A DNA stretch of 25,740 nt. It comes from Oscillospiraceae bacterium. Its GTDB lineage: Bacteria > Bacillota > Clostridia > Oscillospirales > Ruminococcaceae. The translations under genes were made by a program, and so were the position numbers. Location: assembly GCA_003516865.1 (NCBI GenBank), contig DPBR01000097.1, positions 12,537-38,276 of the forward strand. The letters are read 5' to 3'. The notes below the pieces were generated by a model. It saw only the letters and a program-made list of their open reading frames with translations. It did not search any database and had not been told where the DNA came from. Shown piece by piece: positions 7,336 to 14,726 of the stretch; position 1 is the stretch's first letter, and every line of letters begins with the position of its first letter.

Positions 7336-7392
7336 GTGGGAGGAATTTTTCCGTCAGTGCGGACTGAAAACGTCCGCCGTACCACAAGGAGG
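7336..7392 (+). promoter_or_regulatory. Candidate L1 autoregulatory RNA element (23S rRNA L1-stalk mimic) before rplA
   Basis: The rplK-rplA spacer contains GTGGGAGG (7336-7343) and, 36 bases on, TACCAC (7380-7385). GTGG and CCAC can close a stem around an inner 6-bp hairpin, GCGGAC/GTCCGC (7359-7364 with 7372-7377, seven-base loop). The same two conserved blocks, GUGGGAGG and UACCAC, border the L1-binding stalk helices of bacterial 23S rRNA. The 3' arm abuts the rplA SD sequence AAGGAGG (7386-7392), so L1 binding could block rplA initiation. Autoregulation by L1 through rRNA mimicry is established in E. coli; applying it to this spacer is inference. Confidence 0.65.
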
Positions 7393-7400
7393 ATATATTA

Positions 7401-8093
7401 ATGAAACACGGTAAGAAATATACTGAAAGCGCAAAGCTGATTGAAAACGCAAAGCTGTACGAGAGCGGCGAAGCTCTTGACATCGTTTGCAAGACCGCTA
7501 AGGCAAAGTTCGATGAAACGGTTGAGCTTCACGTTCGCCTCGGCGTTGACTCGCGCCACGCTGACCAGCAGGTTCGCGGCGCCGTTGTTCTTCCGAACGG
7601 AACAGGTAAGACTATCAGAACTCTCGTTTTCTGCAAGCCTGAGAAGGAAGCGGACGCAAAGGCTGCGGGAGCTGATTATATCGCTGATAACGAAACTATT
7701 TCCAAGATTCAGAACGGCTGGATGGACTTCGAGGTTGTTATCGCAACTCCCGATATGATGGGCGTTGTCGGCAGACTCGGTAAGGTTCTCGGTCCGAGAG
7801 GTCTTATGCCTAACCCTAAGGCGGGTACTGTTACACCCGATGTTGCTAAGGCTGTTACCGAGGCTAAGGCAGGTAAGATTGAGTATCGTCTTGATAAGTC
7901 GAACATCATTCATTGCCCCATCGGAAAGGCTTCTTTCGGCCCCGCAAAGCTGGAGGAGAACTTCAATGCGCTGATGGAAGCGGTTGCTAAGGCTAAGCCT
8001 GCCGCTGCCAAGGGTACCTATATCAAGAGCTGCACGGTTTCTTCGACTATGGGTCCCGGCGTCAAGGTTAACACCTTGCGTTTCGGCGTGTAA
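7401..8093 (+). CDS. rplA: 50S ribosomal protein L1
   Basis: 230 residues, the family length. It begins MKHGKKYTESAKLIENAKLY and contains the conserved GPRGLMPNPKAGTVTPDV segment (about 131-148) in domain II and GPGVKVN near the C-terminus. L1 binds the mobile stalk of 23S rRNA at the E site and in many bacteria represses its own mRNA. A strong AAGGAGG ends eight bases before the ATG. It is the last gene of the operon; an intrinsic terminator follows, and rplJ-rplL do not come next. Confidence 0.98.
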   Translation: MKHGKKYTESAKLIENAKLYESGEALDIVCKTAKAKFDETVELHVRLGVDSRHADQQVRGAVVLPNGTGKTIRTLVFCKPEKEADAKAAGADYIADNETISKIQNGWMDFEVVIATPDMMGVVGRLGKVLGPRGLMPNPKAGTVTPDVAKAVTEAKAGKIEYRLDKSNIIHCPIGKASFGPAKLEENFNALMEAVAKAKPAAAKGTYIKSCTVSSTMGPGVKVNTLRFGV

Positions 8094-8117
8094 GCCATTG
8101 CTATGCAATAAATTCGA

Positions 8118-8146
8118 CCGCCCGGAGAAATTCGGGCGGCGGTTTT
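8118..8146 (+). terminator. Rho-independent terminator after rplA
   Basis: A G+C-rich stem (CCGCCCG 8118-8124 with CGGGCGG 8133-8139, extended by a G-T and an A-T pair) is closed by a GAAA tetraloop (8127-8130). CGG and TTTT (8143-8146) follow. The T-run is short, but the stem is very stable. It lies 25 bases after the rplA stop. Confidence 0.82.
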
Positions 8147-8161
8147 ATAAATTGAGAAATT

Positions 8162-8187
8162 GCGGCTTGTTTTTGTCGGACAACCGC
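8162..8187 (+). other. Hairpin in the leader region of the rimP operon
   Basis: GCGG (8162-8165) pairs with CCGC (8184-8187) and, after a one-base bulge, TTGT (8167-8170) pairs with ACAA (8180-8183). A nested perfect palindrome TTGTC-G-GACAA spans 8173-8183. The 8094-8229 gap therefore holds the rplA terminator, this structure and, because the terminator isolates rimP, presumably a rimP promoter. The best guess is a weak TTGTTT (8167) - 17 - AAAAAT (8190), which overlaps the hairpin. No strong promoter match is visible. Confidence 0.35.
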
Positions 8188-8229
8188 TAAAAAATGAGCA
8201 TAAGAGCGTTTTAAAGGGAGGCATAACGT

Positions 8230-8733
8230 TTGGGATTTGCAAAGGGTTTTAATCAAGTCGAGGCGGCGGCTGAAAAAGCGGTTCGCGGGATTGTCGAGGA
8301 ACATGGGTTTTCGCTCTGGGACGTTGTTTTCGTGAAAGAGGGCGCTGCGTGGTATCTGAGAATACTGATTGACAAGCCGCAGGGCGTTTCAATCGACGAC
8401 TGCACGTCAATCGACGGAGAAATCAACGCGATTATAGACGAGCAGCCGTTTATCGACAAGATTGATTATCTCGAAATAGGCTCGGCGGGTCTTGAACGCA
8501 CAATTCGCCGCGAGGAGCAAATTAAGGCTTCGCTCGGCAAAAAAATCGTTCTGAAAACCTACAAGCTCTGCGAGGGGCTTTCCGAAAAGACGTTTAAATG
8601 CACGCTCGATGATTTCGACGGGGAAAAGGTTGCGGTTTCGGGATATTTCGGCAAAAAGGAACTCGCGCTGAGCGAAATTTCCGCGATGAACTATGATGAT
8701 TTTGATGATTTTAATGATTTAATGGAGGTATAA
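8230..8733 (+). CDS. rimP: Ribosome maturation factor RimP
   Basis: 167 residues beginning at a TTG eight bases after AGGGAGG (8215-8221). The N-terminal RimP domain (about 8-85) has the 'EEHGFSLWDVVFVKEGAAWYLRILID' type pattern and the conserved DDC-x-x-x-S element. The C-terminal SH3-like domain (about 88-155) follows 'GSAGLERTIRREEQIKASLGK', where the family usually has SPGLDRPL. RimP assists 30S subunit maturation. It heads the conserved rimP-nusA-infB operon and is six bases from nusA. Confidence 0.95.
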   Translation: MGFAKGFNQVEAAAEKAVRGIVEEHGFSLWDVVFVKEGAAWYLRILIDKPQGVSIDDCTSIDGEINAIIDEQPFIDKIDYLEIGSAGLERTIRREEQIKASLGKKIVLKTYKLCEGLSEKTFKCTLDDFDGEKVAVSGYFGKKELALSEISAMNYDDFDDFNDLMEV

Positions 8734-8739
8734 GGGAAA

Positions 8740-9948
8740 ATGGCAAGGAAAAAGACGGTTAAAGGGGAAGACTACGGAGATATTTATGAAAATCTCGCTC
8801 TGCTTGCGGAGGAAAAGGGGATTTCAAGCGATATTCTCGCCGAAAAAATTAAATACGCTATAGAAAAAAGTCTGAAGTCAAATCTGCATTTTGACGATGA
8901 CGAGGAAGATTTTGTTCACGTTGATATTGACCTCAAAAAGAGAATTTTTGATGTGAGCATTATGAAAGAGGTAATCGAGGTTGTCGATACGCTCTATGAG
9001 CCGGAAAAGGAGATTGTTCTCGAAGAAGCAAGAAAAATCGACCCGACTCTTGAGGTTGGCGACAGGGTTAGATGTCCCATTGATACAAAGCTGTTCAAGA
9101 GAATTGCGGCTAAGAACGCAAAAGACCTGATAAGACAGGGCTTCTCGAATGCAGAACGTCAGCATCTCAGCGAAATCTGGGGCGAATACGAGAACGAGGC
9201 GGTTTCGGCTGTTGTCACGAAAATCGAGCCGAAAACTCTTCACGCAACTCTTGAAATCAACCACAACGAGGTTATGCTGCCGAGAAGCGAGCAAATTCCC
9301 GGAGAAACGCTTGAAGTCGGGCAGGTTGTCCGCGTGTATATTTCGGGCGTTTCAAAGGAATATAAGGAAGGCGACAAAAATCAGTATCTCAAGGTTTCCA
9401 GAACCGATAAATGGCTGATTAAGCGTCTGTTTGAGCTGGAGTGTCCCGAAATTTACGACGGAACGGTTGAAATCAAGGCGGTAAGCCGCGCTCCCGGAAG
9501 CAGAAGCAAAATCGCCGTTATAAGCAACGACCCGAACGTTGACGCGGTTGGCGCGTGCATAGGTCCGCAGAAGAGCCGTATCAACGCTGTTATGAAAGAA
9601 GTCAAGGGCGAGAAAATCGACGTCGTTCTGTACAGCGACGACCCTGAGGAGTTCATAAAGCAGGCTCTGAAGCCTGCCGAGGCAATCAAGGTTGTCATCA
9701 CGAACCCCAATCCCGACAAGCGCGCATGCAAGGTTGTCGTACCCGATAATCAGCTTTCGCTCGCTATCGGAAATAAGGGTCAGAACGCTTGGCTTGCGGC
9801 AAAGCTCACGGGCTACAAAATCGACATTAAGGCTGAAAGCGCGGTTCGTCCCGAAGATTTCGAGGTTGTTCCGCTTGAAGTGAAGCCTGAGGAGGAAGCT
9901 CCCGCGGCTGAAGAGGGCGCTGCGCCGACCGAGGCTTCAAAGGAGTGA
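8740..9948 (+). CDS. nusA: Transcription termination/antitermination factor NusA
   Basis: 402 residues. The N-terminal RNA-polymerase-binding domain (about 12-130) is followed by S1 (about 148-212), KH1 (about 243-297, with GACIGPQKSRINAV) and KH2 (about 325-375, with LAIGNKGQNAWLAAKLTG), then a short Glu/Ala-rich acidic tail (about 378-402). It lacks the C-terminal AR repeats of E. coli NusA, as is typical for Gram-positives. NusA binds RNA polymerase and nascent RNA and controls pausing, termination and rRNA antitermination. The next gene begins four bases after its stop. Confidence 0.97.
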   Translation: MARKKTVKGEDYGDIYENLALLAEEKGISSDILAEKIKYAIEKSLKSNLHFDDDEEDFVHVDIDLKKRIFDVSIMKEVIEVVDTLYEPEKEIVLEEARKIDPTLEVGDRVRCPIDTKLFKRIAAKNAKDLIRQGFSNAERQHLSEIWGEYENEAVSAVVTKIEPKTLHATLEINHNEVMLPRSEQIPGETLEVGQVVRVYISGVSKEYKEGDKNQYLKVSRTDKWLIKRLFELECPEIYDGTVEIKAVSRAPGSRSKIAVISNDPNVDAVGACIGPQKSRINAVMKEVKGEKIDVVLYSDDPEEFIKQALKPAEAIKVVITNPNPDKRACKVVVPDNQLSLAIGNKGQNAWLAAKLTGYKIDIKAESAVRPEDFEVVPLEVKPEEEAPAAEEGAAPTEASKE

Positions 9949-9952
9949 CGAT

Positions 9953-10222
9953 ATGCCCGAAAAGAAGGTTCCGCTCAGAAAGTGCGTTTCCTGCGGTGAA
10001 ATGATAGGAAAAAAGGGCGCTTTGCGGGTTGTAAGGGACAAGGACGGCGCGGTTTCGCTCGATGAAACCGGAAAAAAGGCGGGAAGGGGCGCATATATCT
10101 GCCGCGACATAAAATGCTTCGAGCTTGCGAAAAAGGCGAAAAAGCTTGACCGCGCGCTTAAATGCACCGTTCCCGATGAAATATACGATATCATTGAAAA
10201 GGAGCTGACTTCCGATAAATAA
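9953..10222 (+). CDS. rnpM: RnpM (YlxR), nucleic-acid-binding RNase P modulator
   Basis: 89 residues with the DUF448/YlxR signature: KVPLRKCVSCGE (5-16, CxxC) and the 'GRGAYICRDIKCFELAKK' region. YlxR proteins bind RNA and have been renamed RnpM after a reported interaction with RNase P in Bacillus subtilis. The gene always sits between nusA and ylxQ/infB, as here. Its last eight bases, including the TAA stop, overlap the proposed ATA start of ylxQ, and an AAGGAG sequence within its 3' end (10199-10204) probably serves that gene. Confidence 0.93.
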   Translation: MPEKKVPLRKCVSCGEMIGKKGALRVVRDKDGAVSLDETGKKAGRGAYICRDIKCFELAKKAKKLDRALKCTVPDEIYDIIEKELTSDK

Positions 10223-10550
10223 CACGCTCAGCACGTTTTGTCTTTGCAGACGCGCGGGAAAGCTCGAAATCGGTTTTGACGCGGTTTGCGCCGAGATTTC
10301 GGGAAAAAACGGCGGCGGCGCGGTACTCGCCGAGGACGTTTCCGCAAAAACGGAAAAGGAAATCCGTTTTCTCTGCGAAAAACACAAACGAGAGGTTGTC
10401 AAGGCTCGGTTTACAATGGACGACGCGAAAAACGCGGTCGGAAAGCGCGCGGGAGTTTTCTTTATAACCGACGACGGGCTTTTCGGCTCGGTAAAGCGGA
10501 CAATTCAGCCCGCTCCCTGCGCCGAACATAGCGACTCAAAATTTGAATAG
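10215..10550 (+). CDS. ylxQ: YlxQ, L7Ae/L30e-family RNA-binding protein, apparent ATA start
   Basis: 111 residues, absent from a standard-start ORF search. In this frame a stop lies at 10206-10208, and before the homologous region no ATG, GTG, TTG or CTG occurs. The only plausible initiator is ATA at 10215, ten bases after AAGGAG (10199-10204), giving (M)NNTLSTFCLCRRAGKLEIG. This aligns end to end with the usual YlxQ N-terminus (M-N-x-L-L-x-L...RAGKL). The L7Ae-like core continues through 'VLAEDVSAKTEKEI' and 'GKRAGVFFITDDGLF'. YlxQ is a small kink-turn-type RNA-binding protein of unsettled role found before infB. Alternatives are a sequencing error in the start codon or a +1 frameshift from rnpM. 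Identity is confident; the start is inference. Confidence 0.85.
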   Translation: MNNTLSTFCLCRRAGKLEIGFDAVCAEISGKNGGGAVLAEDVSAKTEKEIRFLCEKHKREVVKARFTMDDAKNAVGKRAGVFFITDDGLFGSVKRTIQPAPCAEHSDSKFE

Positions 10551-10567
10551 TCTGGAGGAAATTTACA

Positions 10568-13366
10568 TTGCCAAGCAAACAGATAAAATATAAGGTTCAG
10601 GACGTTGCAAAGGATTTGGGTTTGGATAAAGCAGAGCTTATCGAGCTGCTCGATAAGGTTTTCCCGCTTGAAAATCCCAGAAAAACAACCGCCGCAATCA
10701 CAGCGGATGAGGTTGGTTATATTCTCGAAAAATACACTCGCAAGGGCGAGGTTGACGACATCAACAAGGCTTTTTCCGCGACAAAGGATATTAAAAGCGA
10801 GAAGCCTGTTGAGAGCGAGAAGAAGGCTCCCGCTAAGAAAAAGCCTGCCGTAAAGACGGAGGAAAAGCCCGAGGCTGCCAAAAAGCCGGCAAAGAAGGAA
10901 AAGCCCGCCGAGGAAGCGGTAAAGACCGAGCCTGCTCCGGCTAAGGGGGAGAAGAAGCCCGAACCTGTTAAGCAGGAAGCTCCGAAGCCCGTTCAGCCCG
11001 TAAAGCCCGAACCCGCGAAAGCGGCGGAGCCTGTGAAAGCTCAAGAGCCGGTTAAACCGCAGCCCGCGAAGCCTGAGCCCGCGAAAACGGAGCAGTTCAA
11101 GAAGCACGAAAATCGCGAAAATAACAGGGATAACCGTCCGCAGAACAACGCTCGCCCCGCAGGAAAGCCGGAGCAGAAGCCGCAGTTCAATAACGGTAAT
11201 AATAACGGCAATAATGCAAATAACAGGAATGAAAAGCCTGTGAATAACAATAACAGCGGCAATAACAACAAGCCGAAGCCCGCCGCGAAAATACCGACCG
11301 CGAAACCCGCTATCGACAGCAGCAAAATCAAGGTCAACGCGCCGCCTGTTATTCAGCAGAAGCAGAAAACCGAGAACGTTAAGCACGGCGAGCACGTCAC
11401 CAAGAAGGTTGATACGCGCGGAAGCTATGTTGAGCTTGATAAGTACAACGAGCGCTATGAAACAATCGCGCCCGCAGGCAAGATGAACAATGATAATTTC
11501 CGCAGCAAGCAGAAATTCACGCAGAAAGCGCAGAAAAACGGCAAGCAGTACGGAAATAAGCGTGAAACCGAGGCTCAGAAGCTGAAGCGTCTTGAACTCG
11601 AAAGAGCGAGAAAGCAGCAGCTTAAGGTTCAAATTCCCGATGAAATTGTTGTCGGAGAGCTTGCAACGCGCCTTAAAGTAACGGCTTCCGAGGTTATCAA
11701 GAAGCTGTTTGCGCTCGGAGTTATGGCGAATATCAACGAAACTATCGACTTTGACACGGCTTCGCTTGTTGCCGAGGAACTCGGCGCGAAGGTTGAGAAG
11801 GAGATTGTCGTAACAATCGAAGAGCGCTTGTTTGAGGACGTTGAGGATAAGCCTGAGGATTTGAAGCCGCGTTCGCCCGTTGTTGTTGTAATGGGACACG
11901 TTGACCACGGTAAAACGTCTATTCTCGACTATATAAGAAACGCGCACGTTGCGTCCGGAGAAGCGGGCGGAATTACCCAGCATATCGGCGCTTACCGCGT
12001 TCATCTGAAAGACCGCGATATCACATTCCTCGATACGCCCGGACACGAAGCGTTTACGTCAATGAGAGCGCGCGGCGCGATGATTACGGATATTGCGATA
12101 CTCGTTGTCGCAGCGGACGACGGAATTATGCCGCAGACCGTTGAGGCAATTAACCACGCAAAGGCTGCGGGCGTTTCGATTATCGTCGCTATCAACAAGG
12201 TCGATAAAGAGGGCGCAAATCCCGAAAGAGTAAAGGAAGAGCTCACGAAATACGAACTTGTCTGCGAGGATTGGGGCGGCGATGTAATCTGCGTTCCCGT
12301 ATCCGCGAAAACGGGCGAGGGAATGGATACGCTTCTTGAAATGGTGGGACTTACCGCCGATGTTATGGAGCTTAAGGCAAATCCCGACAGACTCGGAATG
12401 GGCGCTGTCATCGAGGCTCGTCTTGACAAGAACAGAGGACCTATCGCGACGCTTCTCGTTCAGAACGGTACTCTGCACACGGGCGATATTCTCATTGCGG
12501 GAACAGCCGTAGGACGCGTCCGCGTGATGCGCGACGACAGAGGAAGAACAATAACCGAAGCGGGACCTTCCGTTCCCGTTGAGATTATGGGTCTTTCGGA
12601 AGTGCCTTCTGCGGGCGACACTTTTGCCGCGGTCGAGGACGAAAAGCTTGCGAGAGAGCTTGTTGAAAAGCGCAAGCACGAGGCTAAGGAGGAGCAGTTC
12701 AAGAGCTATCAGAAGGTTACGCTCGACAACCTGTTCAGTTCGATTGAACAGGGCGAGGTCAAGGAGCTTCCTATTATTGTAAAGGGCGACGTTCAGGGCT
12801 CTGTCGAGGCTGTAAAACAGTCGCTTGAGAAGATAGCGAACGACGAGGTTAAGGTACGCGTAATTCACGGCGGCGTCGGCGCGGTAAGCGAGAGCGACGT
12901 TATGCTTGCGATGGCGAGCGGCGCGATTATCGTCGGATTTAACGTAAGACCGCACCCGTCCGCGGAGGATTCCGCAAAGGAAAACGGAGTTGAAATCAGA
13001 CTTTACCGCGTAATTTACGACGCAATCGAGGATATAACCGCGGCGATGAAGGGAATGCTTGCTCCGAAGTTCCGCGAGGTTAATCTCGGACGCGTTGAGG
13101 TTCGTCAGGTGTACAAGATAACAGGAGTCGGCGTTGTGGCAGGCTCATATGTGCTTGACGGAAAGGTTACGAGAAATGGTCAGGTTCGCATTGTCCGCGA
13201 CGGAATTATCGTCGGCGACGACAAGATTGCGGGACTTCAGCGCTTCAAGGACGCTGTAAAGGAAGTTGCGGCGGGCTTTGAGTGCGGAATAAGCCTTGAA
13301 AAGTTCACCGATATCAAGGAAGGCGACATTTTCGAGGCGTATGTTATGGAGGAATACAGAGATTGA
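10568..13366 (+). CDS. infB: Translation initiation factor IF-2
   Basis: 932 residues from a TTG nine bases after GGAGG (10554-10558). An N-terminal helical subdomain (about 4-55) is followed by a long Lys/Pro/Glu/Ala-rich linker (about 75-175) and an Asn-rich stretch (about 181-240), both probably disordered. A second IF2_N domain lies near 355-410. The G domain starts near 440 with MGHVDHGKT (G1), DTPGHEAF (G3) and NKVD (G4). Domains II, III and IV follow to the C-terminus. IF-2 is the GTPase that brings initiator tRNA to the ribosome and promotes subunit joining. The long antisense ORF opposite the linker is an artefact of its composition. Confidence 0.98.
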   Translation: MPSKQIKYKVQDVAKDLGLDKAELIELLDKVFPLENPRKTTAAITADEVGYILEKYTRKGEVDDINKAFSATKDIKSEKPVESEKKAPAKKKPAVKTEEKPEAAKKPAKKEKPAEEAVKTEPAPAKGEKKPEPVKQEAPKPVQPVKPEPAKAAEPVKAQEPVKPQPAKPEPAKTEQFKKHENRENNRDNRPQNNARPAGKPEQKPQFNNGNNNGNNANNRNEKPVNNNNSGNNNKPKPAAKIPTAKPAIDSSKIKVNAPPVIQQKQKTENVKHGEHVTKKVDTRGSYVELDKYNERYETIAPAGKMNNDNFRSKQKFTQKAQKNGKQYGNKRETEAQKLKRLELERARKQQLKVQIPDEIVVGELATRLKVTASEVIKKLFALGVMANINETIDFDTASLVAEELGAKVEKEIVVTIEERLFEDVEDKPEDLKPRSPVVVVMGHVDHGKTSILDYIRNAHVASGEAGGITQHIGAYRVHLKDRDITFLDTPGHEAFTSMRARGAMITDIAILVVAADDGIMPQTVEAINHAKAAGVSIIVAINKVDKEGANPERVKEELTKYELVCEDWGGDVICVPVSAKTGEGMDTLLEMVGLTADVMELKANPDRLGMGAVIEARLDKNRGPIATLLVQNGTLHTGDILIAGTAVGRVRVMRDDRGRTITEAGPSVPVEIMGLSEVPSAGDTFAAVEDEKLARELVEKRKHEAKEEQFKSYQKVTLDNLFSSIEQGEVKELPIIVKGDVQGSVEAVKQSLEKIANDEVKVRVIHGGVGAVSESDVMLAMASGAIIVGFNVRPHPSAEDSAKENGVEIRLYRVIYDAIEDITAAMKGMLAPKFREVNLGRVEVRQVYKITGVGVVAGSYVLDGKVTRNGQVRIVRDGIIVGDDKIAGLQRFKDAVKEVAAGFECGISLEKFTDIKEGDIFEAYVMEEYRD

Positions 13367-13393
13367 TATTCCTTCAATGAGTAAGGAGTATTT

Positions 13394-13777
13394 ATGCCAA
13401 ATTTCAATATAAAACGGCTCAACGAGGACATTCTGCGCGAGCTTTCGGCGGCTGTTGCGGGAGTAAAGGACCCGCGCGTTGCGGACGCGTTTGTGACTGT
13501 TACGCGCACCGAGCTTACGAGCGATTTGTCCTACTGCAAGGTATGGGTTGCATGTATGGGCGGCGCGGAGCGCACGCAGAAAGCCTGCGAGGGTATGAAA
13601 GCTGCGGGCGGATATTTCAAGAAATGCATAGCGGCGCGCGTTCGTATGCGTAAGATGCCGGAGCTTATTTTCATTCCCGATAATTCGCTTGAATACAGCG
13701 AACATATCGAGGAGATTATAGCAAAGCTTCCGAAGCCTGTTGAGCAGAATGAAAGCGAGGACAAAGATGAGGATTGA
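13394..13777 (+). CDS. rbfA: 30S ribosome-binding factor RbfA
   Basis: 127 residues with the single KH-like RbfA domain: an N-terminal helix with RLNEDILRELSAAV, then 'VKDPRVADAFVTVTRTELTSDLSYCKVWV', and the 'RMRKMPELIFIPDNSLEYSEHIEEII' C-terminal segment. RbfA acts late in 30S maturation at the 16S 5' helix and in cold adaptation. An AAGGAG sequence precedes the ATG. It overlaps the nrnA start by 11 bases, consistent with coupled translation. Confidence 0.96.
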   Translation: MPNFNIKRLNEDILRELSAAVAGVKDPRVADAFVTVTRTELTSDLSYCKVWVACMGGAERTQKACEGMKAAGGYFKKCIAARVRMRKMPELIFIPDNSLEYSEHIEEIIAKLPKPVEQNESEDKDED

Positions 13778-14726
13778 CGCGAAAAAGGCCGCTGATTTTC
13801 TCAGGGAAAACGATGATTTTCTTATCCTGATGCACGCTTCTCCCGACGGCGACACGCTCGGAAGCGGCTCTGCGCTTTGTTATGCGCTTCAGCGGCTCGG
13901 AAAGAGAGCAAAGGCGGTCTGCCCGGACGAAATCCCGCACAGATTTGACTATCTGTTCGCGGCGCTGGATAAGACGGATTTCGAGCCGAAAAACGTGGTT
14001 TGCGTTGACATTGCGGATACGAAGCTTCTCGGAGAAATGAAATCCGTGGGCGATAACGCAAAGCTTGTTATCGACCACCACGCAACTCACCGCGATTACG
14101 CGGAAATGGCTTATATAGAGCCTGAAAGCGCGGCTGCGTGCGAGCTTGTTTACGAGGTTGTAAAGGAGCTTGGCGCCGAGATTGACGGAACGCTTGCGGG
14201 GTGCCTGTACACGGGAATTGCGACGGACACGGGATGCTTCAAGTTCACGAATGTAAAGCCGAGAACGCACATTATCGCGGCGGAGCTTATAGAAAAGGGC
14301 GCGGATTTTGCACAGATAAACTACGCTCTGTTTATTGAGAAAACGCGCGGCAGAATTCTGCTTGAACAGAAAGCGCTTAACAGCGTGAAATTCTTTGCAG
14401 ACGGAAAGATTGCCGTTTTAACGGTGCCGCTTGCGCTTGTGAACGGTATTCCCGACATTGACGAGGACGATATCGGCGCGCTTTCCTCAATTCCGAGAGA
14501 AATTTCGGGAGTTGAAGTGGGAATTTGCGTCAAGGAGAGAAAAGAGGGCGTGTTCAAGGCTTCGCTTCGCACAAGCGTGCGTGTTGACGCGGCGGAGATT
14601 GCACAGCGCTTCGGCGGCGGCGGTCACGCAAGAGCGGCGGGCTGTTCGTTTGAGGGGATAACGCTTGAAAAGAGCGTTGAAACAATCGTATCGGCTTGTC
14701 TGGAAGCGGTTGAGAAGCTGAAATGA
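13767..14726 (+). CDS. nrnA: DHH-family oligoribonuclease / pAp phosphatase NrnA
   Basis: 319 residues from the ATG at 13767. An in-frame TTG at 13740 would add nine residues but lacks homology and an SD; the ATG has GAGG six bases upstream. DHH motifs are complete: HASPDGDT (23-30), VDIAD (80-84), DHH (103-105) and TDTG (153-156). The DHHA1 domain ends with GGGGHARAAG (283-292). NrnA degrades short RNA oligomers and dephosphorylates pAp using Mn2+. It follows rbfA and precedes truB, a conserved Gram-positive order. Its stop overlaps the truB start as ATGA. Confidence 0.94.
   Translation: MRIDAKKAADFLRENDDFLILMHASPDGDTLGSGSALCYALQRLGKRAKAVCPDEIPHRFDYLFAALDKTDFEPKNVVCVDIADTKLLGEMKSVGDNAKLVIDHHATHRDYAEMAYIEPESAAACELVYEVVKELGAEIDGTLAGCLYTGIATDTGCFKFTNVKPRTHIIAAELIEKGADFAQINYALFIEKTRGRILLEQKALNSVKFFADGKIAVLTVPLALVNGIPDIDEDDIGALSSIPREISGVEVGICVKERKEGVFKASLRTSVRVDAAEIAQRFGGGGHARAAGCSFEGITLEKSVETIVSACLEAVEKLK

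Noticed and set aside
10505..12046. 513-codon open frame on the minus strand opposite infB
   Set aside because: It lies antisense to the biased Lys/Pro/Glu and Asn-rich linker of IF-2; its Leu/Arg-rich translation has no recognisable domain and no SD.
13740..13766. Nine-residue N-terminal extension of NrnA from a TTG
   Set aside because: It has no SD and no family similarity; the ATG at 13767 has GAGG six bases upstream and gives the usual N-terminus.
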